32,394 bases of DNA from Collinsella sp. (GTDB lineage: Bacteria; Actinomycetota; Coriobacteriia; Coriobacteriales; Coriobacteriaceae): contig DXLX01000044.1 of assembly GCA_019414515.1 (NCBI GenBank), positions 1 through 32,394 on the forward strand, written 5' to 3'. Of the stretch, positions 1 to 7,440 are shown piece after piece. The notes under the pieces were generated by a model, which saw only the letters and a list, made by a program, of their open reading frames with translations, was not told where the DNA came from and did no database searches. Both the position numbers and the translations under genes were made by a program. How positions within the stretch are numbered: position 1 is the stretch's first letter; each line of letters starts with the position of its first letter.

Positions 1-294
1 GGTGGCGGCCGTGGGGTTTGCGGTGTTGGCGGTGGCGGTGCCGTCAGCGCTTTCCGTGTTGGCTGCGCTGGTGTCGATGGATGTTGCGGCGCTGTCCTCT
101 ACGGTATCTGTTGCCGCATTTGTGTTGGTGCCGTCTTCGGCCTTGCCTGTGTCGCTGGTGGCGTCGGCTTGCGCCTGCTGCTCGGCTGTTGCCGGAGGCT
201 GCATGGCTTCTGCGATGGCTGGCGTAGGCAACGTCGCGCTGATCAGGGACGTGCACGCGATCGCGCAGAGCAGGTAGTAAAGGGGTCGATTCAT
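1..294 (-). CDS. Secreted Ala/Thr-rich protein, N-terminal part (runs off window)
   Basis: Reading the minus strand from the ATG at 294 gives 98 uninterrupted codons to the window edge. The first 30 residues form a typical Sec signal peptide: MNRP, then a hydrophobic stretch (YYLLCAIACTSLISATL), then a likely cleavage site after AIAEA. The exported part that follows is low-complexity, rich in Ala, Thr, Asp, Glu and Asn (for example ADATSDTGKAEDG and TATANTANPTAAT), which looks like a flexible linker or stalk of a cell-surface or secreted protein. The functional domain lies outside the window, so no role can be given. An open frame also runs on the plus strand here, but it has no signal or domain logic and is an antisense shadow. 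A truncated copy of this gene start is found at about 10,606-10,653. Confidence 0.7.
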   Translation of the reverse strand, partial: MNRPLYYLLCAIACTSLISATLPTPAIAEAMQPPATAEQQAQADATSDTGKAEDGTNTNAATDTVEDSAATSIDTSAANTESADGTATANTANPTAAT

Positions 295-665
295 AGCGGA
301 GCCTCTCGGTGAGCAGCCAATAGGGTCCGAAGGCAGCTCCAGGCCAGCACTCCGCACATATTTTGTTGCGGTTTATTTTACGGGAACCCCAGTCAACATC
401 AGCGAACTTTCTGGGGGATGTTGGGGAGGGGAGGGATGGCTGATTGCCCGGTGACGTTGTGGATCGCGTCGGGTTGACTATGCTCGATGCGGCAACTCCA
501 GCATGAGACCGCCTTGTGCATCTTCGAGGCTCGGCACCGAGGCCTTCCAGGAAAAGTTTGCGATGCTGCTGCCTAGATCAAGCTCTACATGGTCGTATTC
601 TTCAATTTTGCAGCCAGGGTGGTTCTCGTCGGGTATAAGAAGGCATTCGACCGGTTGCGACCCGA
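249..665. repeat. Left copy of a ~400-bp diverged direct repeat flanking the island
   Basis: This stretch aligns colinearly with 10,609-11,035 over roughly 400 bp with scattered substitutions and a few small indels. Identical blocks include the gtagtaaagggg segment (274/10,633), the block tttacgggaaccccagtcaa in the spacer, and gaggctcggcaccgaggcc near 525/10,900. It spans the 5' end of the secreted-protein gene, the spacer and the 3' third of the 478-1068 gene. Both copies have the same orientation. Confidence 0.85.
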
Positions 666-1068
666 TGATTCGATACTCCTTCTGATATGCGTACTTGGGC
701 GTTTTGATAACGAGATTGTGCGGGATGCCCTCAAAGATCTCGCGGATTAGTTTTGGCCCGGGGATGCCGTAGGAGATGGAACCGTGGGCGTAGATGCTTC
801 CGCCGTCGGCGGTGTGTCTGTCGGCGAGGTACGCGAAGCTGTCGTACTGTACAATGCCGATCCACCCGTCCGCGCACCCGAACTCCTGGATCATTCGCAT
901 CGGGATTTTCACGGCGTTGTCGACGATATCGTTCTCGCGGACCGTGTACATGCAGATTTCGGACCTCGAGCGTTCGGCTGCTTCAATGAACCGTATATCT
1001 TTCGCTGGGGCCAGGGGCGCGGCCATCTGTTCTTTCTTCCCGTGGTGGCTAGCCATAGTAGCCAGCAC
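478..1068 (-). CDS. Conserved hypothetical protein (CMYTV family), probably N-terminally truncated
   Basis: About 190 residues. The start is uncertain: GTG at 1068, ATG at 1056 or ATG at 1026. Only the last has a plausible purine-rich upstream stretch. The motif EICMYTVRENDIVDNAVKI is followed by the motif KYAYQKEYRIIGSQPV. I recognise this pattern (a CMY-type strand, then a K-x-x-Y-x-x-E-x-R-I motif) from phage- and island-associated proteins of unknown function. In those, an N-terminal segment of the type DGRLYMN..YY normally precedes CMY. That segment is missing here but is present in the relative at 8654-9010, so this gene has probably lost its N-terminus. A 15-bp hairpin sits directly upstream, where the missing part should be. 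Its 3' third is duplicated at 10,850-11,035. Function unknown. Confidence 0.55.
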   Translation of the reverse strand: MLATMASHHGKKEQMAAPLAPAKDIRFIEAAERSRSEICMYTVRENDIVDNAVKIPMRMIQEFGCADGWIGIVQYDSFAYLADRHTADGGSIYAHGSISYGIPGPKLIREIFEGIPHNLVIKTPKYAYQKEYRIIGSQPVECLLIPDENHPGCKIEEYDHVELDLGSSIANFSWKASVPSLEDAQGGLMLELPHRA

Positions 1069-1084
1069 GGGAAGCTGTACAGCG

Positions 1085-1117
1085 AGGGTCGCGCCCCGGT
1101 TCCCGGGGCGCGACCCT
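1085..1117 (+). terminator. Perfect 15-bp hairpin, terminator-like
   Basis: A perfect 15-bp GC-rich stem (1085-1099 with 1103-1117) closes a 3-nt loop. The plus-strand side is followed by an AT-rich, not uninterrupted, T-containing tail. It lies just upstream of the minus-strand ORF 478-1068 and would block readthrough from 1330-2136 into it. No plus-strand gene ends here, so its purpose is unclear. Confidence 0.5.
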
Positions 1118-1329
1118 ATTGATTTATTTGCTCAATTTTTCGTGCCCATGGCGCTTATTTCCTGGTAATCACTCGGACCATTTCATGGTTAACATCAACA
1201 CCTGTCCTTCAGGCGAGTGGGACCGCAGAACTGTACGGCATAGGCGAGGACAACACGCGCCAGCTCCATGAGGCCGGAAACTATCGATAGGGGGTACCGG
1301 GGCTCATGCCGGACCACGCGAGCAAGCAA

Positions 1330-2136
1330 TCACTGATCATTCGTCAAGATTTTCATAACCCTGTCTGAAAGTATCGCTAATCCGTCTTTATCTCGCTTAT
1401 AGGTAAATACCCTCCTGTGGCTGATATCAAAAGGCAGCTGGGGAACATCATCTTTGCATATCAAAATGGCCTGCTTGCCCCTTCCGATCGCATAGCCCAC
1501 TTCGAACATGACGTTTGGATTCAGATTGGTAATATCAGCAATTACCAAAGAGCTAGACGCAATCAAATTAAATATGTCTTCCGTAATATCTACGGGAGTC
1601 AACATCTCGTCTACGCGCATGCATTTCTTACCCGCCCTCTTAGAGCCTTTGACCAACGCTAAATATACAGGGTCGATAGAAGGGTCTTCGGTGAATGGCA
1701 TCATGACGGCAATTAAATTTGGATCACACGCAGAAGACGCTTCAGGTTCGACCGGCAAGGGACGGTCATCAAGAAACTTTGAAAACAGGCGAAAAGGGTC
1801 CCCTTCGCAAAGCCTCCAATGAGTACGTTTATTTTCCCAATAGTTTTCATCGAGCAAGCCGAGATCCAATAAGGCATGCGATGGAAACTGCAGAACGGGT
1901 GAAGAAATTACTGGGTTTATCGACGGAGAGTCCATATAGCCCAGCCTGGCCATGGCGCCCATATCGTCCGACTCAAATTCACGCGCCATAACAGTAGGAA
2001 GCTGAGCGAGGGCATTAAAATCAAAGCTGGTGGAAGTTCTATAGCGGTCCGCCAGCTCATCGGGAGTTCGCTCAAACATTCTAGAAGTCAACATGGGCAG
2101 GGTTTCATCAGCACGGATAATCAAATTAAACAGCAT
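1330..2136 (-). CDS. Protein with C-terminal nucleoside deoxyribosyltransferase/TIR-like domain
   Basis: 268 residues. The first ~135 residues are not recognised. From about residue 140 the protein has the Rossmann-like arrangement of the nucleoside 2-deoxyribosyltransferase/TIR-like superfamily: an IAVMMPF strand (142-148), a helix with VYLALVKGSKRAG, a second strand and CMRVDEM loop, then SSLVIADITNLNPNVMFEVGYA and a final ILICKDD strand. Glu212 in FEVGYA is at the position of the catalytic glutamate of nucleoside deoxyribosyltransferases. Relatives act as NAD- or nucleotide-cleaving effectors in retron and abortive-infection systems; this is family knowledge, and activity here is inferred. 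It stands alone, with no reverse transcriptase or cyclase in the island. The unknown N-terminal half may be the sensing part. The ATG at 2136 has a modest AGGGTG site upstream. Confidence 0.7.
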   Translation of the reverse strand: MLFNLIIRADETLPMLTSRMFERTPDELADRYRTSTSFDFNALAQLPTVMAREFESDDMGAMARLGYMDSPSINPVISSPVLQFPSHALLDLGLLDENYWENKRTHWRLCEGDPFRLFSKFLDDRPLPVEPEASSACDPNLIAVMMPFTEDPSIDPVYLALVKGSKRAGKKCMRVDEMLTPVDITEDIFNLIASSSLVIADITNLNPNVMFEVGYAIGRGKQAILICKDDVPQLPFDISHRRVFTYKRDKDGLAILSDRVMKILTNDQ

Positions 2137-2259
2137 TCACATCACACCCTATGAAAAGAAACGGCTAAACGACTGAAAAAATAGTACTCTTTTAGTCTGT
2201 CTCGGAGCAGAGCCAATTGTGCTCGGTAATCTCAGCTGCCTTGTTCCTGATAGAGCATT

Positions 2260-2913
2260 GAGGCACCGTCAAGATTCTTTCGCAAATTGATTTAGCCGTC
2301 CTCGGTACCGTCCTCTTCTAGCCTTCCGCCTTTCCCTTCAGCTCGTCCATCTCCTCTAGTTTGGACATGTCCAGCCCCTTCTCTTGCTCCACTCGTGATC
2401 CACTGTGTACTTCAGCCTCGCCGTCACCAGCATGAGGGGCGAGTTGCCGTCCGGGAAGGTCCCGATGACTCTCGTCCTCCTCCTGATCTCGCGGTTAATG
2501 CGCTCGATCCCGTTGTTCGTCCTGATCCGGCGCCAGTGCTCCGGCGGGAATTCCGTGTAGGCAAGCGTCTCGGCGAACCCGTCGCGCACCGTCCTTGTGG
2601 CCGCCCCGCGGAGCTTCGGCACGCTGAACTCGACTTACTCGGCCCCGGTGACGAGATTTCTCGCGTAGTGGCTGCTGCGGTAGGCCTCCCGGCCCGCCGT
2701 CCTCTCATAGCGCTCGGCCCCGACAAGCTCGGACGCCTCCTCTTTGGGCAGCGCGTCGAGCGACCCATCGTCGATCGATACGATGTTCGCAGACGGGGCT
2801 CGTGCCCCTTACGTCGATGATTTGTTGTTTGGTCGCCTGAACTCATATGACGACGCGTGAACCGTGTTCCTCTATGTGTTTGTCAATTTGTGAAAGAAAT
2901 TATGTGTCACCTC
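2260..2913 (-). mobile_element. IS256-family insertion sequence remnant with both imperfect terminal repeats
   Basis: Two 31-nt ends at 2260-2290 and 2883-2913 are imperfect inverted repeats. Outer GAGG and the inner stretch around TTTCTTTC and CAAATTGA match, about 20 of 31 positions. They enclose a broken IS256 (Mutator-type) transposase on the minus strand. At about 650 bp the element is half the usual length. I see no convincing target-site duplication next to the ends. The element cannot transpose by itself. Confidence 0.7.
2318..2808 (-). pseudogene. IS256-family transposase remnant (internal deletion, stop and frameshift)
   Basis: Read on the minus strand, the first part resembles the N-terminal region of IS256-type transposases (LPKEEASELVGAERYERT, then REAYRSSHYARNLVTGAE) and ends at an in-frame TAA. 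It continues in the same frame through VEFSVPKLRG, and then jumps straight to the C-terminal region (GFAETLAYTEFPPEHWRRI, RTNNGIERINREIRRRTRV, FPDGNSPLMLVTARLKY). The ~200-250 residues between, which hold most of the DDE catalytic core, are gone. Near 2375 a frameshift separates the body from the family's C-terminal tail (GLDMSKLEEMDELKGKAEG, stop at 2318-2320). Three independent lesions make this a decayed pseudogene. Confidence 0.8.
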
Positions 2914-3272
2914 CTTATGCGCAACTTCTTTCCCTATGGGTTATTAAGGCTTCCCGAGACGGATTGTTGGTCGTTGGAGATTGGTTTGCCCAACTGGGCT
3001 TAAGGTCCTTGATCTGGATTTCCCAGTCGCCCTACAACGCTCTTGCAATGAGTGTTGTAGCGGTCATTGCTCAAACGTTTCTGGCAATCTATGAGCTGTT
3101 TAGGAACATGAACTACTACGACATGAACGCCCCGTTTCTTGAGAACTTCTTCAACGCCGTTAAGGGTGCGGCGCTGAAGCCGTGCACTGCAATCTTGGGC
3201 GAACACGCGATACATGTGTCGTGCAAGAAGAAGGTGAGTGAAGGCGAGATGCTCAGAATATCAGGCCGTTAG
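2847..3272 (+). CDS. Doubtful open frame, possibly a gene remnant next to the IS end
   Basis: An open frame begins inside the right end of the IS256 remnant and continues 120 codons beyond it. Only the part after 2914 can belong to the resident DNA. That part uses codons in a gene-like way and includes SPYNALAMSVVAVIAQTFLA, a mildly hydrophobic segment, and NYYDMNAPFLENFF. I do not recognise it. The original 5' end may have been replaced when the IS inserted, or a short protein may start at the ATG at 3048. No good ribosome site is visible. The rest of the gap (3273-3358) shows only the ribosome site of the next gene. Confidence 0.25.
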   Translation: MTTREPCSSMCLSICERNYVSPPYAQLLSLWVIKASRDGLLVVGDWFAQLGLRSLIWISQSPYNALAMSVVAVIAQTFLAIYELFRNMNYYDMNAPFLENFFNAVKGAALKPCTAILGEHAIHVSCKKKVSEGEMLRISGR

Positions 3273-3358
3273 GTGCTGCGATCACCCCGTTGTTGACTGT
3301 CTCAATGTGGGCGTTGTATATCATGGATTTGATGTCGGTATGAATAGGGAGAGACAAA

Positions 3359-4156
3359 GTGGGCGAGCTTTCCAAAGAAATTGCATCTCTGCCATCTGGT
3401 GTATTGAGTAAAGCATACGATGATGCTGTGCATCCTGTGTTCTCATCGGTCGGAGACACTCTGAGTTTAGTTCCCAGAACCGTTGGCGTATTGCTTGGCC
3501 CCTGGAAGAAATGGGTGGTTAACGGTGAGAACAATATTGAGGAGGCGATTCGGCAAATCGAAGAAAAGATGGAAGACGTCCCGGAGGATTGCTTCTGTGA
3601 GCCTGCGTCAAATGTCGTGGTCCCGGCTATTCAGCAGCTTTCATATTCGTATGACAGTCAGGACTTAAGGGGCCTGTACGTTAATTTACTCGCGTCCTCC
3701 ATGGATAAAAGGGTTTCTTCTCTCGTCCATCCAAGTTTTGTTAGCATAATCGGGCAACTAACCCCCGATGAAGCCAAAATGATGTCGTGGCTCTCTAAAG
3801 GGCTCGGTAAAGATCATATTCCGGTTATTGACTTGCGCGTTGTTGAAGACGATGACATGCCAATTAAAGCTCGGTGGCGAGTGCTTTGCGAAAATTATAC
3901 GAACGTATTCGATGTTATCGTTCAATGTCCTGAGAATGTGTCTTTGTATTTGAATAACTTGGAGAGACTGAAGCTGCTAAGCGGAGAAACGTACCGTTAC
4001 GAGGGAGAAGACGATTATCTTGGGATTGAGGATTCTGACAGAATTCGAAATATAAAGAAGGATAATACGCCTTCTGATGGATGGCGGTTTGATTGCGTAC
4101 ATCATATTTTTAGGCTGACACCGTTCGGGAAGCTATTCATCAAGTGTTGTGTTTAG
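3359..4156 (+). CDS. Abi-alpha (DUF4393) family protein
   Basis: 265 residues, starting at GTG 3359 with an AGGGAGAG ribosome site 5-6 nt upstream. The layout is that of the Abi_alpha/DUF4393 family: an N-terminal region (GELSKEIASLPSG, then VLLGPWKKW), a long helical middle with VPEDCFCEPASNVVVPAIQQ followed by a short Leu-rich segment with LYVNLLASSMDK, then HPSFVSIIGQLTPDEAKMMS and a C-terminal part ending LTPFGKLFIKCCV. The family is linked to abortive infection by annotation; its mechanism is not established. It is a single-gene unit followed by a terminator at 4273-4301. AT-richer codons than the housekeeping region suggest acquisition by transfer. Confidence 0.8.
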   Translation: MGELSKEIASLPSGVLSKAYDDAVHPVFSSVGDTLSLVPRTVGVLLGPWKKWVVNGENNIEEAIRQIEEKMEDVPEDCFCEPASNVVVPAIQQLSYSYDSQDLRGLYVNLLASSMDKRVSSLVHPSFVSIIGQLTPDEAKMMSWLSKGLGKDHIPVIDLRVVEDDDMPIKARWRVLCENYTNVFDVIVQCPENVSLYLNNLERLKLLSGETYRYEGEDDYLGIEDSDRIRNIKKDNTPSDGWRFDCVHHIFRLTPFGKLFIKCCV

Positions 4157-4272
4157 TCTTCTCGGCAGTGCTGGTACGATTCGATTCAAGGCCGTTTGCT
4201 AATGGGTGAATGCATTGGCCAGATCCGATGGGAATATCTTCTATTTCTTGTCGCTTAGTCTTTTAAAGCTTC

Positions 4273-4301
4273 CGACCGTCGTCCTGGCGGTTTTTCTTTT
4301 T
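4273..4301 (+). terminator. Rho-independent terminator after the Abi-alpha gene
   Basis: A 6-bp stem (4275-4280 with 4286-4291, one wobble pair) and 5-nt loop are followed by T5-C-T5. It lies about 117 bp after the Abi-alpha stop and separates that gene from 4410-6032. Confidence 0.7.
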
Positions 4302-4409
4302 CCCCGCATTGGTGGACAATTTCCTTAAACGTTTTTGGTCCGTGATAGTTTCTCACGGTTCATTTTCGCTTCAATTTATGGTGATGGTGCCAAATGGTAA
4401 GAGGTGCAT

Positions 4410-6032
4410 ATGAACGAAGCGGTTTTAAGGGTTTTAGCCAAGCTAGGGCTCGACGCTAAACCATTCGAGCAGGAGAAAGTAATCGAGCTGGTCAAGAACC
4501 CCCTTTCCGGAGCATGGACTACCGTCTATTCGCACCATGACGCTGCTGATGGAAGGCCTTCCGTTTTTGGCTGTTTTGCCGACCTTACACGAAAACAGGA
4601 GATTCTTGCAGGTGATGATTGGTTGAAGCATGCCTCCAGTTTCTCACCAGGCTTCTGCGTATGTGCAGATGGCGTCACTTATCATGACGGACGCGATGAG
4701 GGCTATGACTTTATTGTTGCCGAGCAGTATTTCTATCCGCTCGACCAAGCGCAGATTCTGGTCAACCAGGAATTTGTCATGCTGTTTGAGCTCTACCGCG
4801 GCGAAGACGGTTGCTACTATAGCGTCGACAAGTGTGGCGAGAGAGAAAAAGTCGTCGACTTTGCTGGAGACGAGGTGCGTGTCAGGACCAAATATATACT
4901 GCGCTTTATTGCAGCTAAGCAATGCCTCTTCGTCTACTTTGTGGACGCGCGGCTGGCATCTTCGTCCAGCTTTCCTTTGGGGAGCACTGAGTGTATTGCA
5001 GAGAGTGATGAAGTCGGAGGAAACTACCATATCGGACAGTGGTACACGAGTGATATTGATGAAGGCTATCTTCTGTCGATGCTCTACGCTCGAAGCTTTA
5101 TCGAGCCCGGCGACGTCGAGACTTGTGGCGTATGGCCGTACGATGAGAAAATAGAACAGTACCCTGAGTTCATCATCGGCGAACGGCCTGACGGCTCGCT
5201 CGTTCGATACACATGTGACCCGAATAAGCTTGGCACCTACTTTGATAAGGAGCCTCGCGCCCCACATTACTTAACTCCCGTCTTCTTTAAGCCCGCTGTA
5301 CTCGATAAGTACAGGAGTAGCCCTTACTTCGATGTCAGCGAGCGTCACATTTCATGTGGGAGCCAGTGGAGGTGCGAGATTGACAATGTCGATCCGGACA
5401 GAGTTATGGTGTATCTTGGCGATCTGGGGCGCGATCTTCCCGAGAGCGAGCGCACCCATTTCCTCTCTTTCGAGATGTCGCCCGTTGACCAGCACATTTC
5501 CGATGAGGTGTTCAAGACAGATTTGCTTAATATGTGGTTTAAAGATCCGTCGGGTCCTGTTTCCATGCTTATGCGAGCGCGAATGGAACTTGATAAAGCA
5601 TGGAGCAAACGGTTTGGCTTGACGCTGTACAGGCCTTTCCACCGTGCAGACGAGGGCATTCTTGAACAAATCCACATTCCATCTGGCAACGGCGAGTCTG
5701 AATTTGAGGCCGTGACTATGGCCCTCACGAGAGCCCTCGTCGACTACATCGATGAAAGTGCTCTAGAGGGCGCTGATGCGAAGGGTAGTATTAACAAGCT
5801 GGAGGTCTTTCTTAGTGCGAATGACATCGTGGCTGATCTAAAGCCTCTCCGTGACCTTCAGAACCTTCGGTCGGCGGGGGCGGCGCACGGCAAGGGCTCA
5901 AAATACGATAGGCTTTACGGCGATGTGGTCACCGAAGACCATAGAGAAGATGCGAAAAGACTCATTGCTCGACTTACGACCATGCTGAACGAGTTGACTG
6001 AGACTTTAAAATCCGTCGACTGTCACGAATAA
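4410..6032 (+). CDS. Conserved ~540-residue protein with HEPN-like C-terminal motif; candidate defence protein
   Basis: 540 residues from ATG 4410, chosen because AAGAGG ends 5 nt upstream; a GTG at 4404 lies inside that site. I recognise the middle block as a conserved family without an assigned role: HYLTPVFFKPAVLDKYRSSP (286-305), ISCGSQW with IDN, then MVYLGDLGRDLPESERTHF (333-351). The C-terminal part (about 440-540) is helical and contains DLQNLRSAGAAHGKGSKYD, with Arg487 and His493 in an R-x5-H arrangement as in HEPN RNases. That resemblance is short and could be chance. No transmembrane segment or signal peptide. It stands alone between the 4273-4301 terminator and a 218-bp gap. Its position in an island rich in Abi proteins is the main reason to suspect a defence role. 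Confidence 0.65.
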   Translation: MNEAVLRVLAKLGLDAKPFEQEKVIELVKNPLSGAWTTVYSHHDAADGRPSVFGCFADLTRKQEILAGDDWLKHASSFSPGFCVCADGVTYHDGRDEGYDFIVAEQYFYPLDQAQILVNQEFVMLFELYRGEDGCYYSVDKCGEREKVVDFAGDEVRVRTKYILRFIAAKQCLFVYFVDARLASSSSFPLGSTECIAESDEVGGNYHIGQWYTSDIDEGYLLSMLYARSFIEPGDVETCGVWPYDEKIEQYPEFIIGERPDGSLVRYTCDPNKLGTYFDKEPRAPHYLTPVFFKPAVLDKYRSSPYFDVSERHISCGSQWRCEIDNVDPDRVMVYLGDLGRDLPESERTHFLSFEMSPVDQHISDEVFKTDLLNMWFKDPSGPVSMLMRARMELDKAWSKRFGLTLYRPFHRADEGILEQIHIPSGNGESEFEAVTMALTRALVDYIDESALEGADAKGSINKLEVFLSANDIVADLKPLRDLQNLRSAGAAHGKGSKYDRLYGDVVTEDHREDAKRLIARLTTMLNELTETLKSVDCHE

Positions 6033-6250
6033 TCCTAGGGTGTTGGGCTGTCATACGAAGAGGGAAATACGTTTGTCGTTGTTTGCGGACCTAGGCGTCA
6101 TGCGTCAAGACCTTCCGATTGACGACGTCTTCGCCTTTGTTGCTGTGCAGGTGTTTCTACGCGAGTCATAGGTGAGTCACGTCCTCCTGAAGGGCTGTAT
6201 CACCTAGAATTGATAACTGTTGACAGCGGCGTTTGTCCAAGGGGCTTCAA

Positions 6251-6562
6251 ATGGATTCGTCCAAATTCAACGCGTTGCGGGCTTCTCTTGGCTCGACTGC
6301 AATTTCAGAGATGCAGAACGCCTTTTACACCTTGGGTCTTTCTTTAGCGGAGCTTCGCGAGGATTACGATTTGCCGTCTGGATTTACCGACTCTGATTTC
6401 ATCGCCTTATTCGGATTGTTCGAAATTGATAAGATTTGCCCCGTCTGCTTTGGACATCTTTGTGCGCCTCATGTTAGCAGGGGCATTTTTGGTGCGGGGC
6501 CAACTTCCTACGATAGTCGTGCGTCCTTTGTGTTTCGTGCCATCTCACTTCTGATCAAATAG
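6251..6562 (+). CDS. Hypothetical protein, 103 residues
   Basis: The ATG at 6251 is preceded by AAGGGG at a 6-nt spacing, so it is preferred over in-frame upstream TTG codons. The product is a small mixed-charge protein: MDSSKFNALRASLGST, a predicted helix through AISEMQNAFYTLGLSLAELR, and a single CPVCFGHLC cluster (three cysteines and a histidine within nine residues) that might bind a metal. I do not recognise a family. The preceding gap 6033-6250 holds no gene and no strong promoter that I can defend. Confidence 0.5.
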   Translation: MDSSKFNALRASLGSTAISEMQNAFYTLGLSLAELREDYDLPSGFTDSDFIALFGLFEIDKICPVCFGHLCAPHVSRGIFGAGPTSYDSRASFVFRAISLLIK

Positions 6563-6648
6563 AGCGAGAAACTTTCTACTTGGATAAGGAAGGATAGATC
6601 CGTGAGTGTCTACATACACAGTTTGTCCAGAGAAGATACGGCGTTGCG

Positions 6649-7260
6649 ATGATATTGGAATCTTATTATTGGCGCAAAGAGCTCAGTTGCATGATGGATG
6701 AACTGGTCTCCTGCTTTCGATTTTTAGCAAAGCATGCTTACCGTTCTAATCAACATTCTATCTTTAATCGAATTGTTGAACGTAAGGAGTACATTGTCGA
6801 GCGAGACCTTCTTCTCTCTGCATTTATTGTTCGCACTTTGTTTGAAGCGGGGAAGTTAAGCGATGAGATGGCTGACTATGAGCTGAGCATTGTGTCGTAT
6901 CCTGCAACTCCCAGGAATACAAATAAGCTGATGCCGTTGCTTAGGCGCGTTCCTGACGATGACTTGTACGACTATGGTCGGCCTTCCCAGCTGAGTATTC
7001 CTAGCAGGCGGTTTGTAAATCAGCTGATTCATGCTGCTGTTATTCCGTGTTTTGATTTTGGGGACAATACCAGACCCGCTGCTTTCATGGTGGTCTCGGA
7101 TCGATTCGCTCAGGAATGTCTATATCGATGCGAACTAGATGTTTGGGTGAAGTTTGTCAGGGAAGTTGTTCATGATGAGGTCAATTCTATTCATGAAACA
7201 TGGGATGAGGCTAAGGGCAAGTGGAAAATCGAACGGAGTCGAAAACAAGGCGAGACGTAA
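6649..7260 (+). CDS. Conserved hypothetical protein, 203 residues (YYWRKEL-type)
   Basis: Starts at ATG 6649 with only a weak purine stretch (AGAGAAG) about 13 nt upstream. It opens with MILESYYWRKELSCMMDEL, followed by VERDLLLSAFIVRTLFEAGK and KLSDEMADYELSIVSYP. I recall hypothetical proteins with the same opening (ES-x-YW-x-x-EL, then an E-R-D/E-x-x-I-x-x-F-x-I-R-K-L-x-E-A-x-K-L helix), often in mobile or defence-rich DNA, but know no function. The C-terminal half has DRFAQECLYRCELDVWVKFV and a charged tail. It precedes the first Abi_2 gene by 180 bp and could be cotranscribed, although that gap holds an inverted repeat and a -10-like box. Confidence 0.6.
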   Translation: MILESYYWRKELSCMMDELVSCFRFLAKHAYRSNQHSIFNRIVERKEYIVERDLLLSAFIVRTLFEAGKLSDEMADYELSIVSYPATPRNTNKLMPLLRRVPDDDLYDYGRPSQLSIPSRRFVNQLIHAAVIPCFDFGDNTRPAAFMVVSDRFAQECLYRCELDVWVKFVREVVHDEVNSIHETWDEAKGKWKIERSRKQGET

Positions 7261-7272
7261 TTTCGGTTGAAT

Positions 7273-7342
7273 AAGCTGCAGCGATCCGTTCGCGATGCCA
7301 TCAAATGATCCGGTGGCGTAGTCGTGTTATATGCTGCAGCTT
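7273..7342 (+). other. 10-bp perfect inverted repeat enclosing a second hairpin, upstream of Abi_2 gene 1
   Basis: AAGCTGCAGC at 7273-7282 is the exact reverse complement of 7333-7342. Within the 50-nt interior an 8-bp helix with two wobble pairs can form around GCCATC and GGTGGC. The segment could be a structured RNA domain, a decayed terminator or a protein-binding palindrome. A perfect TATAAT at 7400-7405 lies between it and the gene start but has no good -35 box. Confidence 0.45.
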
Positions 7343-7440
7343 TAGGGGAATGAGGACGGTACCGATTGGGATAATGCTCTAGTGGTGTCCGGTAGCGGAT
7401 ATAATTAATTCAATTTCGGCTCCGCACTTAAGGACCCATA

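Noticed and set aside
2..277. Plus-strand 91-codon frame at the left edge
   Set aside because: It is antisense to a signal-peptide-bearing gene whose start is duplicated at 10,653; the plus frame has no ribosome site or recognisable content.
2424..2846. 140-codon Arg/Ser-rich minus-strand frame in the IS remnant
   Set aside because: It is the out-of-frame reading of the transposase remnant; the true frame shows IS256 motifs.
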